Positions 52,445 to 61,007 of a stretch of 64,000 nt of DNA are shown here, piece after piece (position 1 is the first letter of the stretch; each line of letters opens with the position of its first letter). The position numbers were made by a program, and so were the translations under genes. This stretch comes from DTWD01 sp963662965. GTDB taxonomy: Bacteria; Acidobacteriota; Vicinamibacteria; Vicinamibacterales; UBA8438. Location of the stretch: positions 4,898,001 to 4,962,000 of the forward strand of contig OY759970.1 in the NCBI GenBank assembly GCA_963662965.1. Reading direction: 5' to 3'. A model generated the notes under the pieces. That model saw only the letters and a list, made by a program, of their open reading frames with translations, was not told the DNA's origin and made no database searches.

Positions 52445-53670
52445 CGTGCCGTTACCCACTCCTTCAATGACCGACGAAGCTCAGACACGAACCGTACCGG
52501 CGGCAGCGTGCGGGTACTCAACGTCCGCAACGCGCCGACGCCGGCGTCGATCTGCGTGCTCAGGGCGTCGGTCTGCAGCTCGCCGCTCGATCCGTAGTGC
52601 GCGGTAGTAAAGATCACGAGGCCCTCGCGAATCGACTGGATCAGGCCGGCGTCGTCGGGCCGTGTCGTGCGGATGGACGGAAACGCCGCGTCGACCCGGC
52701 GCGGCGTGACGGACGACGAGACGAGCGCTCCCGCTCCGCCGAGGAGCCACGGACGCACCCGTAATCGATTCTCGCGGTCGGTCTCGCTGGCGGTGTCGAC
52801 CGCGGTCACCTGCTCCATCGGCAGACCGAGCGCCAACGAGGCCGCGATGCGAAACGAGGCGAGCGCCTGCGTGACCAGTTCCATCGTCCAGCCCTCCGTC
52901 TGGCTCGCCACCTGCACCGCCGACAGCTCGCCGAGGGCCGTGCGCGCCACCCGCCACTCCGAGACCCGCGTGTCGGCGGCGGCCGCCGCCCCACGCCATT
53001 CGCGCCGCGCCCGCACCGCCGCTATCAACAACACCGCCGCGGCGAAGATGCCGAGGGTGGTGGCGACGATGCTACTGGCGTTGGCCCGGAACAGCCGCGC
53101 CTCGGCGTCGCCAAAGGTCTCGCCCGGCAGCTCCCGAATGTCCGTCACGCCGGCCGGCACGAGCGCCAGCACCCGCACCGACTCGGACGGCAGCACGTAG
53201 GTCAACTCGCGTCCTTCGACCGCCGTGGTCGCGTCGAGGGCCCGCTCGATCCGATACTTCACCTCGAGCGGCGGCAGCTCGACGTCGAGGCCAAAGTGGT
53301 CCTCTCCGATGATCCGGAGGGCGTACCGATACTGGAAGAAGCGACGCGGGCCGCGCAAGATGTCACGATAGCGCTCGCCATCGAGCACCTCGAACGGCGA
53401 GACCGTCAGCGTCTCCGGTTCCAGCCACGCCAGGTCGGCCACTGCCCGCGCTGTGTCGGTCTCGACGACGCTGCAGGTCAGCATCATGTCGAACCGCTCG
53501 CCGACGTGGACCGCGTTCTTCCCGACCCGCCGCCAGCATTGGAGCGCGTCGACCTCGACCGTCTCGCCGGTCTGGGCCTGCACCGCTGACCCCCAGGCGG
53601 CCATCGCTAAAAAAAGCAGGCCGCTCCCGCACGTGCGTCGCGTGAGTGTCATCGAGTACCGCTTTCGCAT
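52432..53670 (-). CDS. MoxR-operon exported protein (BatD-like position)
   Basis: A 412-residue protein: signal peptide (SGLLFLAMAAWGSAVQA), a beta-rich extracytoplasmic domain (VDALQCWRRVGKNAVHVGER; FFQYRYALRIIGEDHFGLDV; PPLEVKYRIERALDATT), one membrane segment near residue 205 (ATTLGIFAAAVLLIAAVRAR) and a cytoplasmic helical tail. Layout and operon position fit BatD-type oxygen-tolerance proteins, although sequence similarity is not obvious by eye. It overlaps the DUF58 gene by one base (TAATG). Confidence 0.75.
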   Translation of the reverse strand: MRKRYSMTLTRRTCGSGLLFLAMAAWGSAVQAQTGETVEVDALQCWRRVGKNAVHVGERFDMMLTCSVVETDTARAVADLAWLEPETLTVSPFEVLDGERYRDILRGPRRFFQYRYALRIIGEDHFGLDVELPPLEVKYRIERALDATTAVEGRELTYVLPSESVRVLALVPAGVTDIRELPGETFGDAEARLFRANASSIVATTLGIFAAAVLLIAAVRARREWRGAAAAADTRVSEWRVARTALGELSAVQVASQTEGWTMELVTQALASFRIAASLALGLPMEQVTAVDTASETDRENRLRVRPWLLGGAGALVSSSVTPRRVDAAFPSIRTTRPDDAGLIQSIREGLVIFTTAHYGSSGELQTDALSTQIDAGVGALRTLSTRTLPPVRFVSELRRSLKEWVTARWPR

Positions 53671-54581
53671 TAGCACTTGCGCATCCGGCGGGCGGCCAAA
53701 AACTCGACCACCTCGTGATGAAACCGTTCGGCGTCGGCGCCGAGCCGTAGCACTTCCAAACCCCGCTCGGTGGCCGCCGCCTGGACCGTGTCCTGCCAAG
53801 CGGTGATGCGCGGGCCGAGCTGCCGCATATCGCCCGACGAGATCAACCGCGATTGCCCCGTCTCGACGTCGTATCCCTCCACCCATCCCGCCGACACCGC
53901 CGGCAGCTCGAAGGCGTAGCGGCTGTCGATCAGAATGACGAACGCATCGTGCACGGCGTTGAGCTCCAGTAACTCGTCGAGCATCGGCTCGTAGTCTTCA
54001 AACAAGAAGTCGGACACCACCGGCACCATCGACGTCTTGCGCAGGAGTCCCGCGAACGTGTCGTCGGTGCGATGCGCCTCGTGCTCCGCGCGCCCCAGCA
54101 CCAGGTCCTGGTAGGCGTCGAGGCAATGCATGGCGTGGCTCTTCCCGATACGCGGCCGCACGCTCATCTGTCGCGAGCGACCGTCGAAGGTGATCAGGCC
54201 CACCTGGTCCTGGAAGAACGCGCCGGCCAGCGCCAACGTCGCCACCGTGCGGGCGATAACCGTGGCGATCGGCACCCCATTGACGCCGCACCGGGTCGAT
54301 AGCGACGTGTCGGCGACGATGATGACCCGCGCGGTGCTCTGCTGCTCGAACTCGCGCGTAATCAGGGGGCTGAAATTGGTGAACGACGACTGTGACCAGT
54401 CGATCGACGACACGCGGTCGCCCGGCTGCCAGTCGCGCAGGCCGACAAAGTCGAAGCCGTCGCCCTGGAAGACGCTCGCGTGGGCGCCCGCCATGTACTC
54501 CCGCATCCGGCGAACGATGACCAGTTCTATGTCCTGGACTTCGGTCCAGCTGACCAACTCCTCGCCGGTCTGGGTGCTCAC
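53670..54581 (-). CDS. DUF58 protein of the MoxR operon
   Basis: A 303-residue soluble DUF58/VWA-like protein. The DUF58 signature GLRDWQPGDRVSSIDWSQS lies near residue 55, followed by VIIVADTSLSTRCGVNG, a MIDAS-like motif (DTSLS), and GLITFDGRSRQMSVRPRIGK. DUF58 proteins are standard partners of MoxR ATPases. The GTG start overlaps the moxR stop by 4 bases (GTGA); a longer ORF upstream is not coding. Confidence 0.9.
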   Translation of the reverse strand: MSTQTGEELVSWTEVQDIELVIVRRMREYMAGAHASVFQGDGFDFVGLRDWQPGDRVSSIDWSQSSFTNFSPLITREFEQQSTARVIIVADTSLSTRCGVNGVPIATVIARTVATLALAGAFFQDQVGLITFDGRSRQMSVRPRIGKSHAMHCLDAYQDLVLGRAEHEAHRTDDTFAGLLRKTSMVPVVSDFLFEDYEPMLDELLELNAVHDAFVILIDSRYAFELPAVSAGWVEGYDVETGQSRLISSGDMRQLGPRITAWQDTVQAAATERGLEVLRLGADAERFHHEVVEFLAARRMRKC

Positions 54582-55618
54582 GGAATCGGCACCCGATCGA
54601 TGATGTCGGCGATCACCTGCTCGACCGTAATGCCCTGGCCGGCGGCGTGGGGCGACAGCCAAATGCGATGCCCCAGCACATAGCGGGCCAGCTCCTGCAC
54701 ATCTTCCGGATAGACCTCGGCGTGCTCGTGGTCGAGCAACGCCCACACCTTGACGAGCCGGCCCCAGCAGATCGTTGCCCGCGGCGAGCCGCCGAGGTCG
54801 ACGTATTTCTCGACCAGCTCCGACGGTGACCGGTGCAGCCACTCGGTCCCGGCATCGTAGGGACGGGACGCCGACACCAGACGCTGGATGTAGCGTGCGA
54901 TCGCGTTGTGTAGGAACACCTGCTCACCGATGACCGACCGAAGCTGGACGACCCGCTCCTTCGACATCAGCCCCTCGAGCGCCACCCTCTTGAAGTCGAA
55001 GTGGACCAGCTTCTCCTCCTCCTCGGGCGGGAGATAGCTGATGGTGATCATGATGGCGAAGCGATCGGTCGCCGCCTCGGACAGGGGAAACGTGCCCTGC
55101 CCCAGTTCGATTGGGTTCATCGTCGCGATGGCAAAGCTGAAGGTCGGCAGCTTGTAGGTTGTCTTGCCGACGGTGACCGACCGATCCTGCAGCCCTTCGA
55201 GGAACGCGCTTTGCGACTTCAGCGGAATGCGATTGATCTCGTCGAGCAGGACCACTTCGGCCGACGCCAGCGGGCCGAACTCCGTGATGAACTGCCCCGT
55301 CGCCGGGTTGATCATCTGGAACCCGACCACCTCGGTCGGCTGTAGGTCGGCCCGTCCTTGCAGCCGCGCGAACTTGGCGCCGCTGATCGCGGCCAAGATC
55401 ACACCAAAGAAGGTCTTGCCGACCCCGGGGACCCCTCGCAGTAAGAGGTTGCCGGCATTGACCTGCCGGTGCGCTTCCCGGTCGTACGTGGTCGGGATCT
55501 CCGAGAGTAGCACCATGTTGGCGAGCGCCTTCTCGCGCTGGTAGCCAACGAGCGCCTTCTCCCCCTCGGCCACGATCGCCTGGTGAAAGTCGATCGCTTC
55601 CCTTAGATCGGCCTGCAT
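54578..55618 (-). CDS. MoxR-family AAA+ ATPase
   Basis: A 346-residue AAA+ protein: Walker A GVPGVGKTFF near residue 60, Walker B VVLLDEINRIP near 125, sensor-1 Asn in FAIATMNPIELGQGTFPLSE, and sensor-2/lid region with GGSPRATICWGRLVKVW. MoxR ATPases act as chaperones that load metals or fold periplasmic or membrane complexes together with VWA proteins. First gene of a coupled seven-gene run (moxR, DUF58, BatD-like, VWA, TPR-like, VWA, DUF1499). Confidence 0.92.
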   Translation of the reverse strand: MQADLREAIDFHQAIVAEGEKALVGYQREKALANMVLLSEIPTTYDREAHRQVNAGNLLLRGVPGVGKTFFGVILAAISGAKFARLQGRADLQPTEVVGFQMINPATGQFITEFGPLASAEVVLLDEINRIPLKSQSAFLEGLQDRSVTVGKTTYKLPTFSFAIATMNPIELGQGTFPLSEAATDRFAIMITISYLPPEEEEKLVHFDFKRVALEGLMSKERVVQLRSVIGEQVFLHNAIARYIQRLVSASRPYDAGTEWLHRSPSELVEKYVDLGGSPRATICWGRLVKVWALLDHEHAEVYPEDVQELARYVLGHRIWLSPHAAGQGITVEQVIADIIDRVPIP

Positions 55619-55668
55619 CGCAACATTTAATCCTAATAGATGTTAGCGAGGCAGCGGACCCAGGCGGC

Positions 55669-56634
55669 CTACACCGTGAACTCGGCGACCACCATGTACG
55701 GCCCTTTGGCGTGGGTCCGGCCCATGAAGAACGACTCCCCCAACGCCATCCCCTCGCTCTCGAGAAAGCTCCGCAGCGTCGGCTCGTAGTCGGTCGCAAA
55801 CGGGAGTCCGAAGCCTAATCCCTCGCCGGTGTAGTCGAGGGCTTTCTTGCCGAGTTTCGTAAATCCTATGCGAACCACCCTGTCGGCGTAGAAGTCGGCC
55901 ACGACCACGCTTCCCGCCGACGCGTGATCGCGGATGTCCCGGAGGGTCTGACGCACCGCCATCGCCGCCAGGTAAAGCGTCACCCCTTCCCAGAGGAAGA
56001 CCGTCTTCTTGCCCGGGTCGTAGCCGCTGGCTCGGAGCTTGTCGAACGAGTTCTCACGGCCGAAATCTACTGGCACGAAGGTGACGTGGGACGTGTCAAT
56101 GCCGGCCCGGCGGAGGCAGTCGATCTTGTGCCGCTGGACTTGCGGTTGATCCAGCTCGAAGCACGAGAGACCGGCTCGTTTCAGTGCGCCGTACGCCCGG
56201 GTGTCGTAGCCGGCGCCCAACACGACGAACTGCTCCATCTCACCCGCCACGCGGTGGATAATCCGATCGAAGTAGCGCGTGCGCGCCACCACAATGTCGG
56301 CCATCACTTCCGCCCCCTGCTCGGGGATGCGCGGGTAACCGAAGTACGCGCCGCTCATCTTGTACTTCACCCAGAGCGGGGCAAGGACCAGCCACAACCC
56401 GACGATCGAGGTATTCGGGAGGACGCGGGCCAGTGCGACCGTGGTCGGATCCTCCCGAATGCCGAACAGATGCATCGTCCAGCGCCCGTTGATCACCTCG
56501 ATGGCTGTCTGGGACACGCCCAGCCGTCGGCTGACGACCATCTGCTTGTAGGCGACGAGCAGCATCCCAAGGATCGCGAGCGGGAGAAAGACGACCTGGA
56601 GCACGACGAAGACGATGAACGAGACAACCGGCAT
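55669..56634 (-). CDS. Membrane-anchored SAM methyltransferase (leucine carboxyl methyltransferase-like)
   Basis: A 321-residue protein. The N-terminus is hydrophobic (SFIVFVVLQVVFLPLAILGM) with a second hydrophobic stretch near 75. The catalytic part is the PPM1/TIGR00027 type: RTRYFDRIIHRVAGEMEQFV, motif I VVLGAGYDTRAYG near 145, then FELDQPQVQRHKIDCLRRAG and FLWEGVTLYLAAMAV. These enzymes methylate small-molecule or protein carboxyl/hydroxyl groups. The substrate is unknown. The gene overlaps nothing and lies 12 bases after a small membrane protein gene. Confidence 0.85.
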   Translation of the reverse strand: MPVVSFIVFVVLQVVFLPLAILGMLLVAYKQMVVSRRLGVSQTAIEVINGRWTMHLFGIREDPTTVALARVLPNTSIVGLWLVLAPLWVKYKMSGAYFGYPRIPEQGAEVMADIVVARTRYFDRIIHRVAGEMEQFVVLGAGYDTRAYGALKRAGLSCFELDQPQVQRHKIDCLRRAGIDTSHVTFVPVDFGRENSFDKLRASGYDPGKKTVFLWEGVTLYLAAMAVRQTLRDIRDHASAGSVVVADFYADRVVRIGFTKLGKKALDYTGEGLGFGLPFATDYEPTLRSFLESEGMALGESFFMGRTHAKGPYMVVAEFTV

Positions 56635-56646
56635 GCTCGCGCGACG

Positions 56647-57009
56647 TCAATCGAGAATCAGCGGGACAAAGGCCGCGATCACCAGCACGCCGGCGCCGGC
56701 TATGAGCACCAGACTCCAGCTGACGACACGGCGGAAGCCGTCGACCTCCCAGACCAGCTCGGTGCTGAGGCGAGTGCGGTAATCCCCGCTCCTGAGGAAC
56801 CTCGTCCACCGCCGATCGGGATCGGTCAGCGCCTCGGTCACGCTCCCCGGCGCGGCGAACTCCGTCCACACCGCCGCAGGTGCGCGGCGTTGCTCGGTGA
56901 GCAGCAGGCCGCTCGCCAGTCTCATGAGACCCACGGCCACCACGGCAACAATGACCAAATACAGAAGACCGACAAAGGCAAATGTCGCCGCTAGGCTTCG
57001 CTCGTCCAT
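56647..57009 (-). CDS. Small two-TM membrane protein
   Basis: A 120-residue protein with membrane segments near residues 8-32 (TFAFVGLLYLVIVAVVAVGL) and 96-118 (WSLVLIAGAGVLVIAAFVPL), and a soluble loop containing FLRSGDYRTRLSTELVWEVD between them. No known family. It is co-oriented with and 12 bases upstream of the methyltransferase gene, so probably in its operon. The start lies 40 bases from the divergent tRNA-Glu. Confidence 0.65.
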   Translation of the reverse strand: MDERSLAATFAFVGLLYLVIVAVVAVGLMRLASGLLLTEQRRAPAAVWTEFAAPGSVTEALTDPDRRWTRFLRSGDYRTRLSTELVWEVDGFRRVVSWSLVLIAGAGVLVIAAFVPLILD

Positions 57010-57048
57010 CGGTCGTGCGGAAACGCCGGTGGGCTATACTCAAATTCT

Positions 57049-57121
57049 GTCCCGAACGTCCAGAGGCCTAGGATATAGCCCTTTCAAGGCTAAGACACGG
57101 GTTCGAATCCCGTTGGGGACG
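57049..57121 (+). tRNA. tRNA-Glu (anticodon TTC)
   Basis: A 73-base cloverleaf: acceptor GTCCCGA/TGGGGAC (one mismatch), D-arm with AGAGGCCTAGGA, anticodon stem TAGCC/GGCTA with loop CTTTCAA, T-arm ACGGG TTCGAAT CCCGT, discriminator G. CCA is not encoded, unlike tRNA-Lys in this window. A recombinase remnant begins directly downstream. Confidence 0.93.
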
Positions 57122-57124
57122 CCC

Positions 57125-57460
57125 GACCTTCAGGAAAACACTCCGCCGCGAAGACGCCCGCGAGGGTCCCGTGCCCCCGGAGTTCCCATCGCTTGGGTTC
57201 GGCCAGCGGCGTGAACGTTACGCGCCCGACGAGCAGCTTGGAAAGAATCGGCCGGGCGTACAGAGGTTCCTCGAGAAGCACACGGCGCCACGAGGTCGCG
57301 AAGGTCCTCACGAACTCGGCCAACGTCGAGCCTGCGGGCTGAGCGCGCCTTCACGTCCACACGCTCATCGGTGAGGCGCACGAGGCGTGCTTCTCGCTCC
57401 CGGAGCGCTGCCACAAGGCCCTCGAGCCGCCCGCCAGATGCGATCGCCTGCACACGTGCC
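57125..57460 (-). pseudogene. Large serine recombinase, C-terminal remnant (frameshifted)
   Basis: One frame gives AIASGGRLEGLVAALREREA, the helical region before the end of pin-like recombinases. A second frame gives SWRRVLLEEPLYARPILSKL and LVGRVTFTPLAEPKRWELRG, their conserved tail. A frameshift separates them near 57320. The catalytic N-terminal domain is absent. The remnant abuts tRNA-Glu. Confidence 0.7.
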
Positions 57461-57719
57461 CAGGTGGTTCCTCTATATAGAGGTGCGACTCATATCGACC
57501 CGGTCATGACGGGGCGACCGGGTCAGCATCGGTTCCCCTCGCTTCGCCCATCACCATTCGAGGATTCTCATTTCGGCTGGACCGATATATATTCGCTTTT
57601 GTTTCGCTTACACGACCCAGTGATTCTCGGAGGCCACCATCGCCCGTGTCGACGTCTTCATTGCCGAAACGCTGCAACAGGACGGCTCAAGCGCAGAAGC
57701 GGCGCACGAGGTCGGCCGC

Positions 57720-58070
57720 GTGAGCGGCTTGCGGGCCGCTTGGCAGTACGTCGACGACGTGGCCGGGCAGGCGCCCCGGCCCGCCCTGTGGCAAGTCTTG
57801 CTCGTGGCCTATCTGGTCAATCCCGCGCACCGCCATGGTTGGCGGCGCTACGACCTGCCCGGCGCGCCGGTCGCCGTGAAGGTCGGGCCGGTGATGGAGA
57901 TCTGGCACGCCCGACTGGCGACGTGGACGCCGCAGCAAGCCTACGACGCACTGCTCAAAGTCCAGCCCTTCGGCAACCCGAGCGATCGCGATGTCGGGCT
58001 GTGTGTCTACAACTGGCTGCGGGGCACCTGGCGGAACCCCGTGTTCCCCGATCGGGTGCTGTCACGTTGA
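57720..58070 (+). CDS. Hypothetical protein, start uncertain
   Basis: A 116-residue ORF from GTG (GLRAAWQYVDDVAGQAPRPA; LWQVLLVAYLVNPAHRHGWR; VGPVMEIWHARLATWTPQQA). The frame is open and protein-like for another 32 codons upstream (ARVDVFIAETLQQDGSSAEA), back to a TGA at 57621, but without ATG, GTG or TTG. A GGAGG at 57629 lies five bases before an ATC at 57639. Either a rare start is used or the true 5' end was lost. No family recognised. Confidence 0.45.
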   Translation: MSGLRAAWQYVDDVAGQAPRPALWQVLLVAYLVNPAHRHGWRRYDLPGAPVAVKVGPVMEIWHARLATWTPQQAYDALLKVQPFGNPSDRDVGLCVYNWLRGTWRNPVFPDRVLSR

Positions 58071-58111
58071 GGAGAAGCAGTCGTGACGCCCTTGCCGGAC
58101 GCTGTTGCGGA

Positions 58112-58975
58112 TCAGCTGAACTTCAAGCTGGGGTTTTTGTGATCTCCCTCGGTCGGCTCGCCACGGACCGGGAATCGTCCGGCCAGTGCGTCTCGACAAA
58201 TCGCTTTCACTTCGTCTGAGAAGTCCTTGCGCAGTATCCATTCGAGAAAGCCGCGGTCGCTGGCTGCCAGGTCCGCAAGGGAGGTGCCCGCCTGTGCTCC
58301 GAAGGCGACCGTCGCGACGCCGTCGCGCCACACTAGTTTTCCGTCCGCGTCGATCCGATTCGGATCGCTCGGATGGAGCCAGTCGTGAAGCTCATCGATC
58401 CTCTTTGGCACGTCAGGATAGGTCTTCAACTGCGCCATGAGCACTGCGACCGTTGCTTCAACATCGCTCCTGGCGTCATGCGCCCGTCGAGTGGCCTGTC
58501 CTTCCCCGACTCCGTAGAACCGTAACGCGGCGTCCAGGCTTCTCGGTTCCTGGCGAACGAAGATTGTGTAGGCGTCGATGATCCGCGCGCCAATAGTCGG
58601 GTCCTCGAATCCGGCGCGGCGAAACTCGGCGGCGAGCAACCGGCGATCAAATCGTTCGACGTTGTAACCGGTCAAGTCACACTCAGCCAGGAGTTCATCG
58701 ACGGTTGGAGCTAGTTGCGCGAACGTCGGCGCGGACGCGGCCATCGCATCGGTAATTCCGTGGATGGCCGTTGCCATCGGGGGAATCGGCTGCTCGGGAT
58801 TCACGAGCGACGACCAGGTCGTCACGCGGCCGTCCGGGGAGATGCTGGCGGCCGCAATCTGGACGACGCGGTCGTGCCCTGGCCAGACGCCCGTGGCTTC
58901 CAGGTCCACGCACACAAGAGGGCGGGTCAGAACGAGGTGGGCGGCAAGTTCCTGCGCCAGACGCTCTACATCCAT
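58112..58975 (-). CDS. DEDDh 3'-5' exonuclease (DnaQ-like)
   Basis: A 287-residue protein with the exonuclease core at 1-190: ExoI LVCVDLEATGVWPGHDRVV (Asp, Glu), the AIHGIT loop, ExoII TGYNVERFDRRLLAAEF (Asp) and ExoIII RRAHDARSDVEATVAVLM (His, Asp). It should degrade DNA or RNA from 3' ends. The remaining 95 residues resemble an uncharacterised tail seen in similar exonucleases (DGVATVAFGAQAGTSLADLA; RGFLEWILRKDFSDEVKAIC). A second DnaQ-type gene lies at the right edge. Confidence 0.9.
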   Translation of the reverse strand: MDVERLAQELAAHLVLTRPLVCVDLEATGVWPGHDRVVQIAAASISPDGRVTTWSSLVNPEQPIPPMATAIHGITDAMAASAPTFAQLAPTVDELLAECDLTGYNVERFDRRLLAAEFRRAGFEDPTIGARIIDAYTIFVRQEPRSLDAALRFYGVGEGQATRRAHDARSDVEATVAVLMAQLKTYPDVPKRIDELHDWLHPSDPNRIDADGKLVWRDGVATVAFGAQAGTSLADLAASDRGFLEWILRKDFSDEVKAICRDALAGRFPVRGEPTEGDHKNPSLKFS

Positions 58976-59267
58976 GGGTCGTTCCTGCGCGGTGGGGTTG
59001 AGAAGAAGCGTATCTCACTCATTTCCTCGAGATTGGAGCATCTTCCACGTCCCGCGAGCGAAGAACAAGTGTATGACCTCACCTGTCAGTGATCGGGAAT
59101 ATTCTGTTCCAGTTGAACAGCACGGTGGAGGTGCGCTGCGGCCTCCCCGGCTTCGTATATACGTGTCAGCGCATCGGATTCAGTCGGCGGCACGGTACAC
59201 TCGCGGCAGCTAAACGAGGCGACCGAGTCTGAATTCCTGAGCCGCACGATGAACACTACTTGACAGT

Positions 59268-59470
59268 TCAGGTGTCGCCCCGGCGCCAAGCGATAGCCTT
59301 GGCGACAGTCTTGTCAGACACGTTCAGCTGGGCGGCGATCCGCGATCGACCGAGGCCAAGTCGTTCTAGATGAACGGCTTTGTCAGCAATGCGCTGATAG
59401 GTTGGGAGGGGACGCGTCTCGACGATCGGGATCTCGAGGGGCAAGCTGGCAGCGGTTCGAATTCTTTGCG
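59268..59470 (-). pseudogene. Recombinase-type HTH tail fused onto the lemA remnant
   Basis: LEIPIVETRPLPTYQRIADK, then AVHLERLGLGRSRIAAQLNV and SDKTVAKAIAWRR form a homeodomain-like HTH that ends some recombinase-family proteins. It has no start of its own and begins where lemA homology stops, at about 59470. Confidence 0.5.
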
Positions 59471-59763
59471 AACGTGTCCGCGTTGCCGGGATCCTGGGCG
59501 GCTTTCTGCAGACTACCAACAGCCTGATTTCTGGCGCTGATCACCGCTTCGAGCGTCTCGCGCTCATGTCTCATGTAGCCCTTGGCGGTTTCCACGAGTT
59601 TCGGAATCAGATCGTGACGCCGCTTGATCTGGACCTCGATCTGCGCGAACGCGTTCTTGTAGCAATTCCTATACGTGACGAGCTTGTTGAAGATACCCGT
59701 TACCATCGCGGCCAGCGCGACAACAAGAACAAATACGATCACAGGAATGAGAATGGGCGTCAT
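59470..59763 (-). pseudogene. lemA: LemA family protein, C-terminally truncated
   Basis: Residues 1-95 are a normal LemA start: membrane segment ILIPVIVFVLVVALAAMVTG, then IFNKLVTYRNCYKNAFAQIE, VQIKRRHDLIPKLVETAKGY and MRHERETLEAVISARNQAV. After DPGNAD the homology stops and foreign sequence follows, leaving about half the usual 185-200 residues. Probably an insertion-deletion junction. Confidence 0.8.
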
Positions 59764-60161
59764 AACGGCCCTCCACTACAGTGTGGATGAGCGGACGTAC
59801 GGCGATTCTACTTTCCGAGTATAATAAGCAAGGTTAAAGGACCACGCGACGCGACCTACCGTGGTCGCGTCCTCGAGCACCAGCCGTACGGCGCCCGCCT
59901 GGAACTGCTCCGTGAAGCCCCGACGCAGCCGTCTCGGCTTATGTGGTTCAACTGCAGAGGTTCGGGCCTTTGTGGACCACGTAAGGCTCTGAAACAGGGG
60001 AGACTTTGCCCCCCAAAGGGGAAGAGATCCCTATGCGCAGGGCGAAATCAGTGAACGGGGACAGCCTGTAGGGAATCCCCCGTCCGCCGCCATCTGTCCC
60101 GTGATCGTGGGTGGTTTGGTTTCCACCGCGTCGTCTCCCAGGAATTAGGAATTGAGAATTC
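59764..60161 (+). other. Intergenic stretch without a recognised gene
   Basis: Between the lemA remnant and the phosphatase gene. Short open frames exist on both strands, but none has a recognisable family or a good RBS. It presumably holds the promoter for the plus-strand pair that follows. Confidence 0.4.
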
Positions 60162-61007
60162 ATGTTTGACCTCATAGAACCGCGTGAGATGGATGCCCGG
60201 GTTGATGATGTGCCACGCATGTTGCGTCACATTCACGAGAGCGTACACGACCGTCTGCGTGACGGGGCAAACCGGACTCACCTCCCGCTACGAAAGAACG
60301 CGAAGGGGGATGCTCAGCAGCCCTATGATGTCGTCGCTGATGCCGCCATCCTGCGCGTCCTGGAGACGCATGCTGGTAGCGGAATTCTGTGGTCCGAGGA
60401 ATCGGGCGAGATCCGATTTGGGGATGGGCGTCCTCTCTATCGCTTTGTCGTCGACCCGGTGGATGGGTCCGACAACTGGGGGCGTGGACTGCCGCTCTCT
60501 GCGGTGAGCGTCGCCGTCCTGCCCGCGGACAGTCCCATCACGCCCGCCCGCGTCTGCTGGGCCATGGTCGGCGACTTACGCGAACGACTCCCGCTTACGG
60601 CCCGCCGCGGTTACGGCGGGTACCATGGGTCCCGGCGAATCCGCACCTCCGGAGTGCAGACGCTGTCTACCGCCTTTCTGTCGTGTGAGCTTAATCATTT
60701 TGATCCACCGGCATCGGTCGGCGGACTCCTGAAGCGCGCACGGGGCGTCCGCGCCTATGGCTGCGCCTCGCAGGCTATGACGATGGTAGCCACCGGCGCG
60801 CTCGACGTGCATGTGGATCTCCGTGGCCGACTGACTCCGGAGAACTTTCTGGCGGCGGCCCTCATTCTCGAAGAAGCTGGAGGATGTGTCGTAAACCCGG
60901 ACGGGCAACCTCTTCAGCAGATCGACTCGCTGATCTCCAAAACGAATCTAATCGCGGCCGCCACGACGGAGTTGGCTCAGGAGGTCGTAGATGCGCTGGT
61001 CGAATAA
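60162..61007 (+). CDS. Inositol-monophosphatase-family phosphatase
   Basis: A 281-residue member of the Mg/Li-sensitive phosphatase superfamily. Metal-site motifs: WSEESGEIRFG near residue 80 (E-E), VVDPVDGSDNWGRGLPLSAV near 95 (DPxDGxxN) and DVHVDLRGRLTPENFLAAAL near 215 (the late Asp region). It hydrolyses an inositol or sugar phosphate. Its last 17 bases overlap the fused nucleotidyl/CDP-alcohol transferase gene, so the two act together, probably on inositol phosphates. Exact substrate is inferred. Confidence 0.8.
   Translation: MFDLIEPREMDARVDDVPRMLRHIHESVHDRLRDGANRTHLPLRKNAKGDAQQPYDVVADAAILRVLETHAGSGILWSEESGEIRFGDGRPLYRFVVDPVDGSDNWGRGLPLSAVSVAVLPADSPITPARVCWAMVGDLRERLPLTARRGYGGYHGSRRIRTSGVQTLSTAFLSCELNHFDPPASVGGLLKRARGVRAYGCASQAMTMVATGALDVHVDLRGRLTPENFLAAALILEEAGGCVVNPDGQPLQQIDSLISKTNLIAAATTELAQEVVDALVE

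Noticed and set aside
59086..59289. 67-residue ORF after the recombinase tail
   Set aside because: It has no RBS and no recognisable family, and its first part is antisense or intergenic; support is too weak to list as a gene.
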